DNA of 64,000 nucleotides from the NCBI GenBank assembly GCA_018676675.1, contig JABHEG010000121.1:1-64000 (forward strand), written 5' to 3'. This document shows positions 26,086-34,512 of the stretch, piece after piece; the first letter of the stretch is position 1, and the number at the start of each line of letters is the position of its first letter. The translations under genes were made by a program, and so were the position numbers. The notes under the pieces are model-generated. The model did no database searches. It had not been told where the DNA came from and saw only the letters and a program-made list of their open reading frames with translations. This stretch comes from Lentisphaerota bacterium. GTDB taxonomy: Bacteria; Verrucomicrobiota; Lentisphaeria; Oligosphaerales; JABHEG01.

Positions 26086-27896
26086 CAGGCGAATCTCCTC
26101 TCAAGTTCGTCCAGTTCTTTGCCGATCGCGTTGGTTGTTGCGGTCATGGCCTGGGCATCATCGTTCGGGACCGTGCTTTTCATCCGGATGATCGTGGTAA
26201 GGCACTCCATCTCACGGATGTCGGCGAGAGTCGCGCCGCGCTTGATCAGTTGAAGACAGCGGTCGGAAAAGCTGACCAGCGTCCGGAGCATCCAAACCTG
26301 TTTGGCCGGCGCGCAGTACATATCGATATCGTCAAATGAGTTCTGCTGCAGGAAGGAGTTCTTGATCAGGTCCGCAAGGAGCAGGATCAACCGTTGGTGG
26401 TCGGGCAGTGCGTCTGGCCCTACAAGTTTCGCGATGCGTTGGTAGGTGACCTCTTCCTGGAGGATCTCCATCAGACGTTCGCGGAAGGTCGTCCATTCGT
26501 GGTCTTGCGACTGCCACCAGGCGGTGATGTCCGGGAGGTACTCGCTGTAGCTGTTGGTCCAGCTGATGGCGGGATAGTGTCGGGCGTTGGCCAGATCGCG
26601 ATCCAAGGCCCAGAAGCACCGGATGAATCGACTGGTATGCTGAGTCACCGGCTCGGAGAAGTCGCCTCCGGGCGGGGAAACCGCGCCAATCACCGACACG
26701 CTGCCGGTGTCCCCATTGAGCGTTTCTACTTTACCCGCCCGTTCGTAGAAGCTGGCCAGGCGAGACGGTAGGTAGGCCGGAAAGCCTTCGTCCGCGGGCA
26801 TCTCTTCCAGGCGGCCGGAAAGCTCACGCAGCGCTTCGGCCCAGCGCGACGTCGAGTCGGCCATAACGGCCACATCGTAGCCCATATCACGATAGTACTC
26901 GGCGATCGCGATGCCGGTGTAGATACTCACTTCGCGTGCGGCCACCGGCATGTTGGAGGTGTTAGCGATGAGGATCGTGCGTTCCATGAGGGACCGCCCG
27001 CTGCGCGGGTCGATCAACTCCGGGAACTCACGCAGGACCTCGGTCATTTCGTTCCCGCGCTCACCACAGCCGATGTAGACGATAATTTGAGCGGCGGACC
27101 ACTTGGCCAGGGCGTGCTGAGTCATCGTCTTGCCGGTCCCAAACCCCCCGGGAATGGCAGCCGTTCCACCTTGGGTGATGGGGAAGAAGGTGTCCACAAC
27201 GCGCAGCCCTGTCACCAGGGGCATTTCCATGGTGATACGACCTGCATTGGGGCGGGGGCGGCGGACGGGCCACTCGTGGCACATGGTGAGTGAGACAACG
27301 CCGTCAGTGTCGGTCTGCAGTCGGCAGACCGTGTCTTCATTGCAGTACTCCCCGGCGTCCGCGATCTCCACGACCGTGCCGTTAATCCCCGGCGGCACAT
27401 TCAGGCGATGCTCGACGCTTATCGTCTCCTGCACCCGAGCAAAGATTTGCCCGGCAGACAGGGCGTCGCCGACGGCAACGGCGGGTTCGAACGGCCAGCG
27501 AGCCTCGTTGTCCAGCGGGCTGGGCTTTTCGCCGCGTCCGAGGAACGCGCCACTGTGTTCAGCAATGCGCTCGAGGGGGCGTTGGATGCCGTCGTAGATG
27601 TTCCGCAGCAGGCCCGGTCCCAGTCGCACTGAAAGCGGCCGCCCGGTCCCGAATACAGGAGCTCCCGGCTTGAGCCCACTGGTGTTTTCGTAGACTTGGA
27701 TCGTGGCTCGATCGTCCGTCACCCGGATAATCTCACCGATCAGGCGCAGGTCGCCGACTTCGACGACTTCGAGCATCGATGCCCGTATCATTCCGCTGGC
27801 CTCGACGATCGGCCCGTTGACCCGGCGGACCTCGCCGACAACCTGGCCCTTCGTCGCATTCGTTGCAGAACCTGTCATGGCAGGTGCATTCTCCAT
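26085..27896 (-). CDS. atpA (ntpA): V/A-type ATP synthase subunit A (catalytic)
   Basis: This is the 603-residue catalytic subunit. Walker A is GGFGTGKT (residues 250-257), the family form usually written GPFGSGKT. The non-homologous region unique to A subunits lies at about 120-200, and the catalytic carboxylate region is [27 protein letters not shown] is the arginine-region signature. The start ATG 27896 directly abuts the stop of subunit E. The protein would work with B, D and F as the V1 motor driven by or driving ion flow through I and K. Confidence 0.97.
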   Translation of the reverse strand: MENAPAMTGSATNATKGQVVGEVRRVNGPIVEASGMIRASMLEVVEVGDLRLIGEIIRVTDDRATIQVYENTSGLKPGAPVFGTGRPLSVRLGPGLLRNIYDGIQRPLERIAEHSGAFLGRGEKPSPLDNEARWPFEPAVAVGDALSAGQIFARVQETISVEHRLNVPPGINGTVVEIADAGEYCNEDTVCRLQTDTDGVVSLTMCHEWPVRRPRPNAGRITMEMPLVTGLRVVDTFFPITQGGTAAIPGGFGTGKTMTQHALAKWSAAQIIVYIGCGERGNEMTEVLREFPELIDPRSGRSLMERTILIANTSNMPVAAREVSIYTGIAIAEYYRDMGYDVAVMADSTSRWAEALRELSGRLEEMPADEGFPAYLPSRLASFYERAGKVETLNGDTGSVSVIGAVSPPGGDFSEPVTQHTSRFIRCFWALDRDLANARHYPAISWTNSYSEYLPDITAWWQSQDHEWTTFRERLMEILQEEVTYQRIAKLVGPDALPDHQRLILLLADLIKNSFLQQNSFDDIDMYCAPAKQVWMLRTLVSFSDRCLQLIKRGATLADIREMECLTTIIRMKSTVPNDDAQAMTATTNAIGKELDELERRFA

Positions 27897-28526
27897 CTAT
27901 CGTTCAGGGGCGATATCGGCCAGATCCAGCCCGATGTGTTCACAGGCTTTGGCGCGGAGCTCAGCCTTCATCCGCCGCAAGCGAGTCGCGTACGTGTTGT
28001 CGAAACGGCGTCGACCGGCGTCGGTTTCCAGAACCACTCCGCCGCCCAGGGACTCGTCAGCCAGCACAGTGACAGACGGGACGCCTGCCTCAGCCTGGAG
28101 TTCCTCCAGTACGGAGCCTTCGAGCACCCCGGCATCCTTGGTCCTCACTCGGACCGTGACCGCTTCCTTGCCCAGTTGTCGCATTCCTTCGAGGACGAGC
28201 GCACGGAGGGAGGCTTCTGTGTCAATGCCCTCGCCTGCCTCGCTGGCCTGCAATGCCGTAGCGAACAGTTCCTCAAAAACCGTTTCACGCGTGACAAGCC
28301 ACTGGCGCATCACGTCGTGGTCGATGCTTGAGGTGATGGCACGCTCCCGTTCCACGGCGCGGCTTTCGGCCTGTTCCATCCGAGCCTTGCGCGCTCGGGT
28401 CACGCGACGCTCTGCCTTTGTGGCGAGCTTTCCGGCATCCCGCTTGGCGCGTTCGAGCGCACGTTCCGCCCGACGCTCCGCATCGCGGAAGATCTCCTGC
28501 TCGAGTTTGTCTTCTTGCGTCTGCAT
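27897..28526 (-). CDS. atpE (ntpE): V/A-type ATP synthase subunit E (peripheral stalk)
   Basis: The 209-residue protein has a long charged N-terminal helix (DAERRAERALERAKRDAGKLATKAERRV), then a folded C-terminal domain with GGGVVLETDAGRRRFDNTYATRLRRMKAELR. That end is the typical subunit-E sequence (GGVVVxxxdGrixxxntxxxRLe). It forms the stator with subunit G. Position between F and A in the operon fits. Confidence 0.93.
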   Translation of the reverse strand: MQTQEDKLEQEIFRDAERRAERALERAKRDAGKLATKAERRVTRARKARMEQAESRAVERERAITSSIDHDVMRQWLVTRETVFEELFATALQASEAGEGIDTEASLRALVLEGMRQLGKEAVTVRVRTKDAGVLEGSVLEELQAEAGVPSVTVLADESLGGGVVLETDAGRRRFDNTYATRLRRMKAELRAKACEHIGLDLADIAPER

Positions 28527-28611
28527 GATTTCCGTTGCCTATCTGACTCGTCGGCTCCCGTCGCCTCTGGTCGAGGAGGCGGACCAGTGCGCAGCGCCCG
28601 GAGCGTCGTCG

Positions 28612-28935
28612 TCACTCATCGTCGGACTGGATGATCTTGATGCCCACGGCTTCATGGACCAGCGACTCCAGGCTCTTGCGCTGCGTCCGCGTGCCCCAAA
28701 TATCTTTAACAACCACCAAATACGGGCTCGAGGCCGCGAGTCGGTGCTCAGTCGCTTCGCGTTCGAGGAAGCTCTCGACCTGCTCTGTCAGAACCAGGAT
28801 GCTGCAGGCTCCCTCACCGACGACCCGCTGGAAGGCCTCTCTCGCCTCGTCAGCGTTCTCAACGGCCGAGCCCGTAACTCCGGCGAACCGGAAGCCGACC
28901 ACCGTATCTTCGTCACCAATGATATGGAATGACAT
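28612..28935 (-). CDS. atpF (ntpF): V/A-type ATP synthase subunit F
   Basis: The 107-residue central-stalk subunit has an N-terminal Rossmann-like fold: SFHIIGDEDTVVGFRFAGV (family GDxdtvxGFrLaGv) followed by CSILVLTEQVESFLE. The C-terminal part (VHEAVGIKII) is the short helix region. It starts 103 bases after subunit K and ends 85 bases before subunit E. Confidence 0.93.
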   Translation of the reverse strand: MSFHIIGDEDTVVGFRFAGVTGSAVENADEAREAFQRVVGEGACSILVLTEQVESFLEREATEHRLAASSPYLVVVKDIWGTRTQRKSLESLVHEAVGIKIIQSDDE

Positions 28936-29038
28936 TCACTCTGCCCTGCCGATCAGCCGGTGCCGCAGCGGTGGCCCTGAAGCCAAGGCGTCCCGCCTGG
29001 CTCAGAGCCCACGTCCCGCCCGGGGCGGTCTGTAGTAC

Positions 29039-29434
29039 TCAGAGTTTCATCCAGAGGAGGAAGCTGATGAGCATGCCGAGGACGGCAATACCTTCCCCGA
29101 GGCCGACGAACGGGAGGGCTTTGTTCAGCAGTTCGGGCTTTTCAGCCGCTGCACCCAGAGCCGCTGCACCGACTTTGCCTACCGCGTAAGCGGCTGACAT
29201 ACACGCGACGCCCATGGTCCAGGCGATGGCGAGATAAGCCGCGCTCTTGTCGGAGAAACCCCCGATGCTTCCCACATCAGCGCCAATCGCGATCTCGCCG
29301 CCGACGTGTGCACCCGCGGATGCCTCGCCGCTACCGGGGTCTTGGGCGCTTGCCACCGTGGCACCCACCATGACCAGGGCCATGAGGGCGATTCCAAGGA
29401 ATGCCATGTTGCGGATCTTGCGGAACTCGTTCAT
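29039..29434 (-). CDS. atpK (ntpK): V/A-type ATP synthase subunit K (proteolipid)
   Basis: The 131-residue rotor-ring subunit has an N-terminal hydrophobic leader (AFLGIALMALVMVGATVASAQ, residues 11-31) likely cleaved. After a Gly/Ala-rich linker comes one hairpin: helix AAYLAIAWTMGVACMSAAYAVG and helix ALPFVGLGEGIAVLGMLISFLLW. The ion-binding carboxylate is E114 in GLGEGIAV. It is a single-hairpin, signal-bearing type as in Thermus, not the duplicated 16-kDa form of Enterococcus. I do not see the glutamine that supports sodium binding in the first helix, so proton use is somewhat favoured, with low certainty. Confidence 0.92.
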   Translation of the reverse strand: MNEFRKIRNMAFLGIALMALVMVGATVASAQDPGSGEASAGAHVGGEIAIGADVGSIGGFSDKSAAYLAIAWTMGVACMSAAYAVGKVGAAALGAAAEKPELLNKALPFVGLGEGIAVLGMLISFLLWMKL

Positions 29435-31413
29435 GTGTTCGTCTCTCCCTGTTCTTCTGTTTCTGTTTGGGAACGTTCAGAGAATTGGAATGGCGCGTAG
29501 AGCACACCATCACCACTGAAATACTTACTGAACAACTCGTAATACTCGAGGCGGATCGCCTGGATCATGGCGATCATTCCTTCGAGCACGATGATCGTGA
29601 TGTTGCCGGCCACGATCGCCAGGAATGCCCACAGTCCTCCCATGGGCATCTCTTTCAGAACGCCGGCGATCTCATACGTCACCAGGCACAGACAGGCGTG
29701 GCTGAGCGCCATCACCCCGATACGGACAAATGACACGGTCCCCCCCAGAAAGGCGGTCAGCGTCTCCATGGTCTCGACGCACGCCTCTACGAGTATGGAC
29801 ACAGCACCACCATGGAACGGACTGGATCGATGCAGCATGTTGTGCAGTGGCTCTCGGATGAACAAGAGGGCAAGAGGGATGACGATCACCACGACCGCCT
29901 CGATCGGCCGCAGTTCGTGCTTGACCGCTGCCTTTACCCCAATTCCGAGGGCGCCCCAGTAGAAGATGATCCCGATCACGCCGAAACGATCGAAAATCCC
30001 CTCGAAATACTTGCCCGTACGCATCTTGTTCACGATGTTCAGGAAGATCCCGATACTGATGGCGATCACGCCGAAGACAACCGCATAGATAAGCAGGCGT
30101 GTGACATCGTGGATCGGGCTCAGCCACAGGGGCTTCAGGAATGCCTCGTTCTCATATCCGAACACGCTTCCATAGAGGAACCCGAACACAACGGACGACA
30201 TCCCGCACAGGACGAGCAGGAGCCCCCCATCTCTGAATGGCTTCACAGCGGGATTCTCGGTCTTCCGCATCCACAGGCCGAGAAGGGCAACGACCGCGCC
30301 CTGTCCCACGTCGCCGAACATGATTCCGAACATCACGACGAACGTCAGAGCGACGAAGAGTGAGGGGTCGAGTTCATCGTAGCGGGGTGCCCCGAAGTTT
30401 GCCACGATCTGCTGGAAAGGCTTCAGTACAGGGCTCGGAGTGAACTGCACCGGCACGGTCTCGATACCTGTCCGCACACGGTCGTCGTCGGTTGGGGGGA
30501 CGATCTCGATGACGCCTGTTCCATCGGTCACATCGCTGACCAGTTGCGTCACTTCTTCAGCTCGAGTGTTCGGAATCCATCCTGAAATGCAGTAGATATG
30601 CGTGGATTTGCCGAACTTCTCTTGAGCGTGTGCTACGGCCAAAGCGTTCATGATCTGTCGATGCATCGTTGACACAGCCAGACCCTCACCATCGTGGAGT
30701 ACCGTGATGTGTTGGCGCCGCTCGTCCAACGATGAGGCCAGGCTCTGTAACTGCTTCTCTGCTTCGTCCTGGGCTTCCGCCGGGCTCGAAGACATCTCTT
30801 CGGGCAGCTCAATCGATTTGAAGCCGGCCTGTTTCAGGTCAGACTCGACGGCCCAGCGGTTCCGACGGCTGGTGAGAACGAGAGCGACCGAGTCGTTCCG
30901 GTATTTTGCCGGCTGGTGCAGGAGAACGGCCCGTTCCTCCAGTTGCGCGCCCAATGGAGGGATGGCCGAGGGGGCGATGCGTCCTGTCACGATGTACAGA
31001 TGGCTGAGGTCGCGGAGCGCTGCCAATCGGGTGCGCTGGAAAGGATAGTCGCTGAGCCGGCGGACCTCTTGATCCAGCATGCCTGACGCGTTCAGAAGTT
31101 GGCTGATGGCATCCTCTTCGTCGTCGATTTTGCGCTCCAGGCGCCGTAGCGTACGCGCGATCGTCTTCTTGTCGAAGGGGCTGAGGGGGGGGGGCGCTGC
31201 GTTCGGGTCGACTCCCAAGCGCTCGACCAGATGAGCGGCCCTGCGCTCAAGTCGTTCGAGATCTTGGATGTCATCCTTCCGGTCGACCCCGAACAGAAGA
31301 CTGTCACGGGACTGGGATACGGCATCTATCAGGTGGACAAGCCCGGCCCCGCCAAGGCTCCGGGTCATCTCGTTCAGATACTTGTCCAGCATCAGAACGT
31401 TGATTTTCACCAT
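29431..31413 (-). CDS. atpI (ntpI): V/A-type ATP synthase subunit I (membrane stator)
   Basis: The 660-residue protein combines a soluble N-terminal half (to about 310) with coiled coils and a C-terminal membrane half of about seven to eight helices. Marks are RYDELDPSLFVALTFVVMFGIMFGDVGQG, the family's diagnostic PxxDPt...FxxFFGmMxGDxGyG-like string, and SFVRIGVMALSHACLC (the conserved SyxRixAlglah region) carrying the essential arginine. The track starts at a TTG (31443) inside subunit C. I prefer ATG 31413 (MVKINVLMLDKYL), which matches the family N-terminus. The stop overlaps the subunit K start. Confidence 0.93.
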   Translation of the reverse strand: MVKINVLMLDKYLNEMTRSLGGAGLVHLIDAVSQSRDSLLFGVDRKDDIQDLERLERRAAHLVERLGVDPNAAPPPLSPFDKKTIARTLRRLERKIDDEEDAISQLLNASGMLDQEVRRLSDYPFQRTRLAALRDLSHLYIVTGRIAPSAIPPLGAQLEERAVLLHQPAKYRNDSVALVLTSRRNRWAVESDLKQAGFKSIELPEEMSSSPAEAQDEAEKQLQSLASSLDERRQHITVLHDGEGLAVSTMHRQIMNALAVAHAQEKFGKSTHIYCISGWIPNTRAEEVTQLVSDVTDGTGVIEIVPPTDDDRVRTGIETVPVQFTPSPVLKPFQQIVANFGAPRYDELDPSLFVALTFVVMFGIMFGDVGQGAVVALLGLWMRKTENPAVKPFRDGGLLLVLCGMSSVVFGFLYGSVFGYENEAFLKPLWLSPIHDVTRLLIYAVVFGVIAISIGIFLNIVNKMRTGKYFEGIFDRFGVIGIIFYWGALGIGVKAAVKHELRPIEAVVVIVIPLALLFIREPLHNMLHRSSPFHGGAVSILVEACVETMETLTAFLGGTVSFVRIGVMALSHACLCLVTYEIAGVLKEMPMGGLWAFLAIVAGNITIIVLEGMIAMIQAIRLEYYELFSKYFSGDGVLYAPFQFSERSQTETEEQGETNT

Positions 31414-31423
31414 GCTGACTGGT

Positions 31424-32458
31424 CTAAACACGGCGAGCTCCAATCATCATGCTCTGCATCGCATCCGGAGCCAACCCAAAGTGGATTCCTTCGTAGACGC
31501 GACCGATGTTCAGGAGTTCAAAACGCTTCAGGTACGGGAACGCGACGACGGCTCCACTGGGGCGATCGAAGTTGCTGAACGCCTCGTAGGCCGACGCATG
31601 GAGCAAGTCCCAAAGGTCGTTCTCCACGACGTACAGTTCCTGGTCGACCACCTGCTCGACAATCCGTGCGTAGGGCTTTGGCAAGACAGACGGATCGATT
31701 CCCTTCTCCGCGGACTCCGCCAATGCCTGAAGTGTCTCGCCCCGGATCTGTTCTCCGCCCTCGATCCAGAGCTCTTCCAGGATCTCGTTCTCCAGCTGGT
31801 ACACGGCTGCATTCCGCAACGCCATGACCAAGTTCTCGATGTCGATTTCGGTGGCCACAAACGTCTGCCCCAGATGGCGGGTGGCTCGGGGGAGTCGCCG
31901 AGCGGCCTCACACATGTAGCCATAGCAGTATCGGTCAAGGCGGGACTCCGCCACGAAAAGATCCTTCGTGTCATCAAGCTCAACCAGGAGCGGGAGCATG
32001 TGTTCCATGACCGGGTGCTGGGGCAGGGCGCGGACAAACTGGTTGACGTTCCGGGCTGAGATCACACGCTCAAGATCAAAGGACGGGAACGAGTCCGACT
32101 GGATCAGGAGGTACTCTATGCCGACGTCCTGATTCGGGAAGTGGTGGTAGTGGAGGATCGTCTTGAGATTCTCGAAGTAATAGCGGTCGATCAACGCGCT
32201 GTAGAAGTCTGATGTCCGTTGGTCCAGGAGCCGGGCCACGCGGCCGAGTTCGTCAATGTGCAGTTCGGTCAGCCGCTTCTGGAAGGTACTGCGGTCCTTG
32301 ACGTCGACACCAAGGCCGGCAAGGGAGCGTTCAAGGGCATCGGGACGAGCCGTTTGGACCAGATGATGGAGAGCGTCTCCAACCACAGACTTTGACCACA
32401 TCCCGTGGAGCTTCGGGAAGATGAAGTCGTAGCTGAGACCGGCGACGGGGCGTTTCAT
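31424..32458 (-). CDS. atpC (ntpC): V/A-type ATP synthase subunit C (AC39-like)
   Basis: The 344-residue, mostly helical subunit forms the socket between the central shaft and the proteolipid ring. Family-like strings are DFYSALIDRYYFENLKTILHYHH and ATEIDIENLVMALRN, where the RyyFenLkxxL and DxxNixxxlR patterns are typical. Its stop lies close to the start of subunit I, and its start overlaps the stop of subunit G by 4 bases. Confidence 0.9.
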   Translation of the reverse strand: MKRPVAGLSYDFIFPKLHGMWSKSVVGDALHHLVQTARPDALERSLAGLGVDVKDRSTFQKRLTELHIDELGRVARLLDQRTSDFYSALIDRYYFENLKTILHYHHFPNQDVGIEYLLIQSDSFPSFDLERVISARNVNQFVRALPQHPVMEHMLPLLVELDDTKDLFVAESRLDRYCYGYMCEAARRLPRATRHLGQTFVATEIDIENLVMALRNAAVYQLENEILEELWIEGGEQIRGETLQALAESAEKGIDPSVLPKPYARIVEQVVDQELYVVENDLWDLLHASAYEAFSNFDRPSGAVVAFPYLKRFELLNIGRVYEGIHFGLAPDAMQSMMIGARRV

Positions 32459-32775
32459 GGCTGAGGCATCGCCAACGTTTGGGTCACGAACTCCTGAGCC
32501 GCGCTCAGTCTGTCACGCAGACTGGCAAGACGCTGCTCCTGGCGCTGACGTGACTCCGTCAGGGTCTTCTCACGGGCGGATTCGGCAGCGGCCACGCGCC
32601 CGCTCACCAACGCCTCCTCTTCCGTGTTGATTTCCTGCAGCTTCTTCGCCTCTAATTCAGTGGCCTCCTGCTGGCCTGCCGCCAGGATGGCTTCCGCCTC
32701 CTTTTCGGCCGCAGCAAGCAGGCGGTCCGCCTCCTTTTCAACGGCCAACATGCGCTGCAGGATATCGTCCATCAT
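32455..32775 (-). CDS. V/A-type ATP synthase subunit G/H (peripheral stalk)
   Basis: The 106-residue protein is almost entirely helical coiled coil, rich in Ala, Glu and Lys (LAVEKEADRLLAAAEKEAEA, then QEINTEEEALVSGRVAAAES). This matches the G/H stator subunit that pairs with E. No other motif is expected. Its start overlaps the stop of the upstream EIIA-like gene and its stop overlaps the start of subunit C. Confidence 0.85.
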   Translation of the reverse strand: MMDDILQRMLAVEKEADRLLAAAEKEAEAILAAGQQEATELEAKKLQEINTEEEALVSGRVAAAESAREKTLTESRQRQEQRLASLRDRLSAAQEFVTQTLAMPQP

Positions 32776-33224
32776 TCTTCCTCTTTGATCATGGACAGGA
32801 TGTCCTCAGGAAGGCGTGCGGCGCGGACGCGATCAATGAAGCCGGGGATGGAGAACAACCGGGAGATCTCGGCAAGGGCCTCAATGTGTGGGCCGGGATT
32901 GCCGATCTCAGCAAAGACCATTACCACGACGTAGACGAGTTCTCCGTCCAGGGAATCGTACTCAATCCCGATGTCGGACGTGGCGACACTGATGAGGAGC
33001 CCATCGGCTTCGTCCAGTTTGCCGTGGGGCAGGGCCAACCACTTGGAGATGCCCGTGCTCATCTTTGCTTCGCGTTCGAAGAGGGCCTCCAACGCGGCGT
33101 CCCGGTCGGAGAGCAGGTCTTCGTCCACGAAGAGCTGGACCATTTCCTCAAAGAGCTCTTCTTTATCCTCGCTCTCGAGGTCGATCTTTATCAGCTGCGG
33201 GGTGAGAAGGTCAGAGATATTCAT
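32772..33224 (-). CDS. PTS EIIA-type (PtsN/fructose class) phosphotransfer protein
   Basis: The 150-residue protein matches the EIIA domain of the fructose/mannitol/nitrogen class. It opens with ISDLLTPQLIKIDLESEDKEELFEEMVQLFV. The phospho-accepting histidine lies in GISKWLALPHGKLDE (about residue 66). IDRVRAARLPEDIL closes the domain. It is the first gene of the V-ATPase operon and is translationally coupled to subunit G. No EI, HPr or EIIB/C gene is in the window. I infer a regulatory, not transport, role, possibly tuning ATPase expression or activity to the cell's phosphoenolpyruvate state. Confidence 0.85.
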   Translation of the reverse strand: MNISDLLTPQLIKIDLESEDKEELFEEMVQLFVDEDLLSDRDAALEALFEREAKMSTGISKWLALPHGKLDEADGLLISVATSDIGIEYDSLDGELVYVVVMVFAEIGNPGPHIEALAEISRLFSIPGFIDRVRAARLPEDILSMIKEEE

Positions 33225-33332
33225 GAATCAGACCGTTTGCGCTCGGCTTATCAATGCTGCAAATACCGCATGTCTTGCGGGAGTCAGCTTACCAGCCGCC
33301 AATCGTTACGGGATGTTCGAGAACAAACTCAC

Positions 33333-33360
33333 AATATACGTTGAACAGCCCTATGTACAA
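33333..33360 (-). promoter_or_regulatory. Candidate promoter of the V-ATPase operon
   Basis: On the minus strand a TTGTAC box (33360-33355) is followed, after 16 bases, by TATATT (33338-33333). This is close to the sigma-70 consensus in sequence and spacing. It lies about 110 bases upstream of the first gene (start 33224). It was found by eye and no transcription data support it. Confidence 0.35.
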
Positions 33361-33718
33361 GGGCAATACCTGACCGCTGGAGACCTCTCGGGACGGGAAG
33401 ACGGCGTGCGAGGGGGGCGATTCCCGGGTGTAGACATCCGCTTGCCGTGAGCTACATTGGTGTGTTCTGGATTCGGTCTCAGCCCCTGACGTTCATGAGT
33501 GCCATCCCAGCCTTGTTGAGCCTCTTGCCGAGAGAGCGGCGACTCAGCCCGGCTCGGACGGTGCCCCGGCGCTCCGACGCCTTATCTTCGCTGGAGCAGG
33601 GGAGGGCGGAAACCTGCACCGTCTGTAGTCTGCGGTCCCTCGGACTCGCCGGCGAACTCGGCGGCATAGAGGAACGTGGCGTCTTGCGTGCGCCCGAAAA
33701 GCTTTAAGGAGAGTTTTG
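33361..33718. other. Divergent intergenic region, yebC side
   Basis: The 494-base gap between the ATPase operon and yebC should contain both promoters. Apart from the minus-strand candidate promoter I see no gene or repeat. Translations across it lack domain signatures. yebC is preceded by AAGGAGAG. Confidence 0.45.
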
Positions 33719-34480
33719 ATGTCAGGACACAATAAGTGGTCGTCAATCAAGCACAAAAAGGGCGCGGCTGACGCCAAACGCGGGAAGATGTTCTCGCGCC
33801 TTGGAAAAGAGATCACAATGGCTGCCCGCGATGGTGGCGGCGACATCGATATGAACCCGCGCTTGCGTTCCGCCGTCACGGCCGCGAAGGCCGTCAATAT
33901 GCCGGCCGACAACATTGAGCGGGCGGTCAAGAAGGGCACGGGGGAGCTTGAGGGAGGCGTCATAGAAGAGCTCTCCTACGAGGGGTATGCCGCCGGCGGC
34001 GTGGCCATTATCGTCAATTGCCTGTCCGATAACCGCAACCGCACAGCGGCCGAAATACGCAACATTTTCACCAAGAACAACAGCAGCCTGGCCGGCAACG
34101 GGGCGGTGGCCTGGATGTTCCACCGCAAAGCCCGGTTCCTGGTCACCGGTGAAGCGGCCGACGAAGAGCGTTTGCTGGAAGTGCTGATGGACGCGGACGC
34201 GGACGTTGAAGACATCGATGTCAGCGATGAGGGCGCCGAAATCCTGGGACCACCCGAAGCATTCGCAGACATTCTGTCCGCACTCGAAGCGGAGGAGATT
34301 CCGGTTTCCGAGTCCAGCCTGGCCATGGTCCCCGAGAACACGCTGGAGGTCACCGAGGCGGCTACGGCCCGCCAGGTCCTGCGAATGATCGAGGCGCTTG
34401 AAGATAACGACGACGCGCAGGAGGTCTACTCGAACTTCGAGATGTCCGAGACTCTGATGGAGCAGTTGGCCGCTGAGTAG
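33719..34480 (+). CDS. yebC: YebC/PmpR family protein
   Basis: The 253-residue protein begins with the family signature SGHNKWSSIKHKKGAADAKR and continues FSRLGKEITMAARDGGGD, SAVTAAKAVNMPADNIERA and YEGYAAGGVAIIV. ATG 33719 follows AAGGAGAG with good spacing. The track's TTG three bases earlier is not needed. Family members act as DNA-binding regulators or, for the TACO1-like side, as translation factors relieving stalling at proline stretches. Which applies here is unknown. It starts a plus-strand housekeeping run. Confidence 0.95.
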   Translation: MSGHNKWSSIKHKKGAADAKRGKMFSRLGKEITMAARDGGGDIDMNPRLRSAVTAAKAVNMPADNIERAVKKGTGELEGGVIEELSYEGYAAGGVAIIVNCLSDNRNRTAAEIRNIFTKNNSSLAGNGAVAWMFHRKARFLVTGEAADEERLLEVLMDADADVEDIDVSDEGAEILGPPEAFADILSALEAEEIPVSESSLAMVPENTLEVTEAATARQVLRMIEALEDNDDAQEVYSNFEMSETLMEQLAAE

Positions 34481-34512
34481 ACGGCACTGCACGCCCCGAT
34501 GGAGACGCCATC

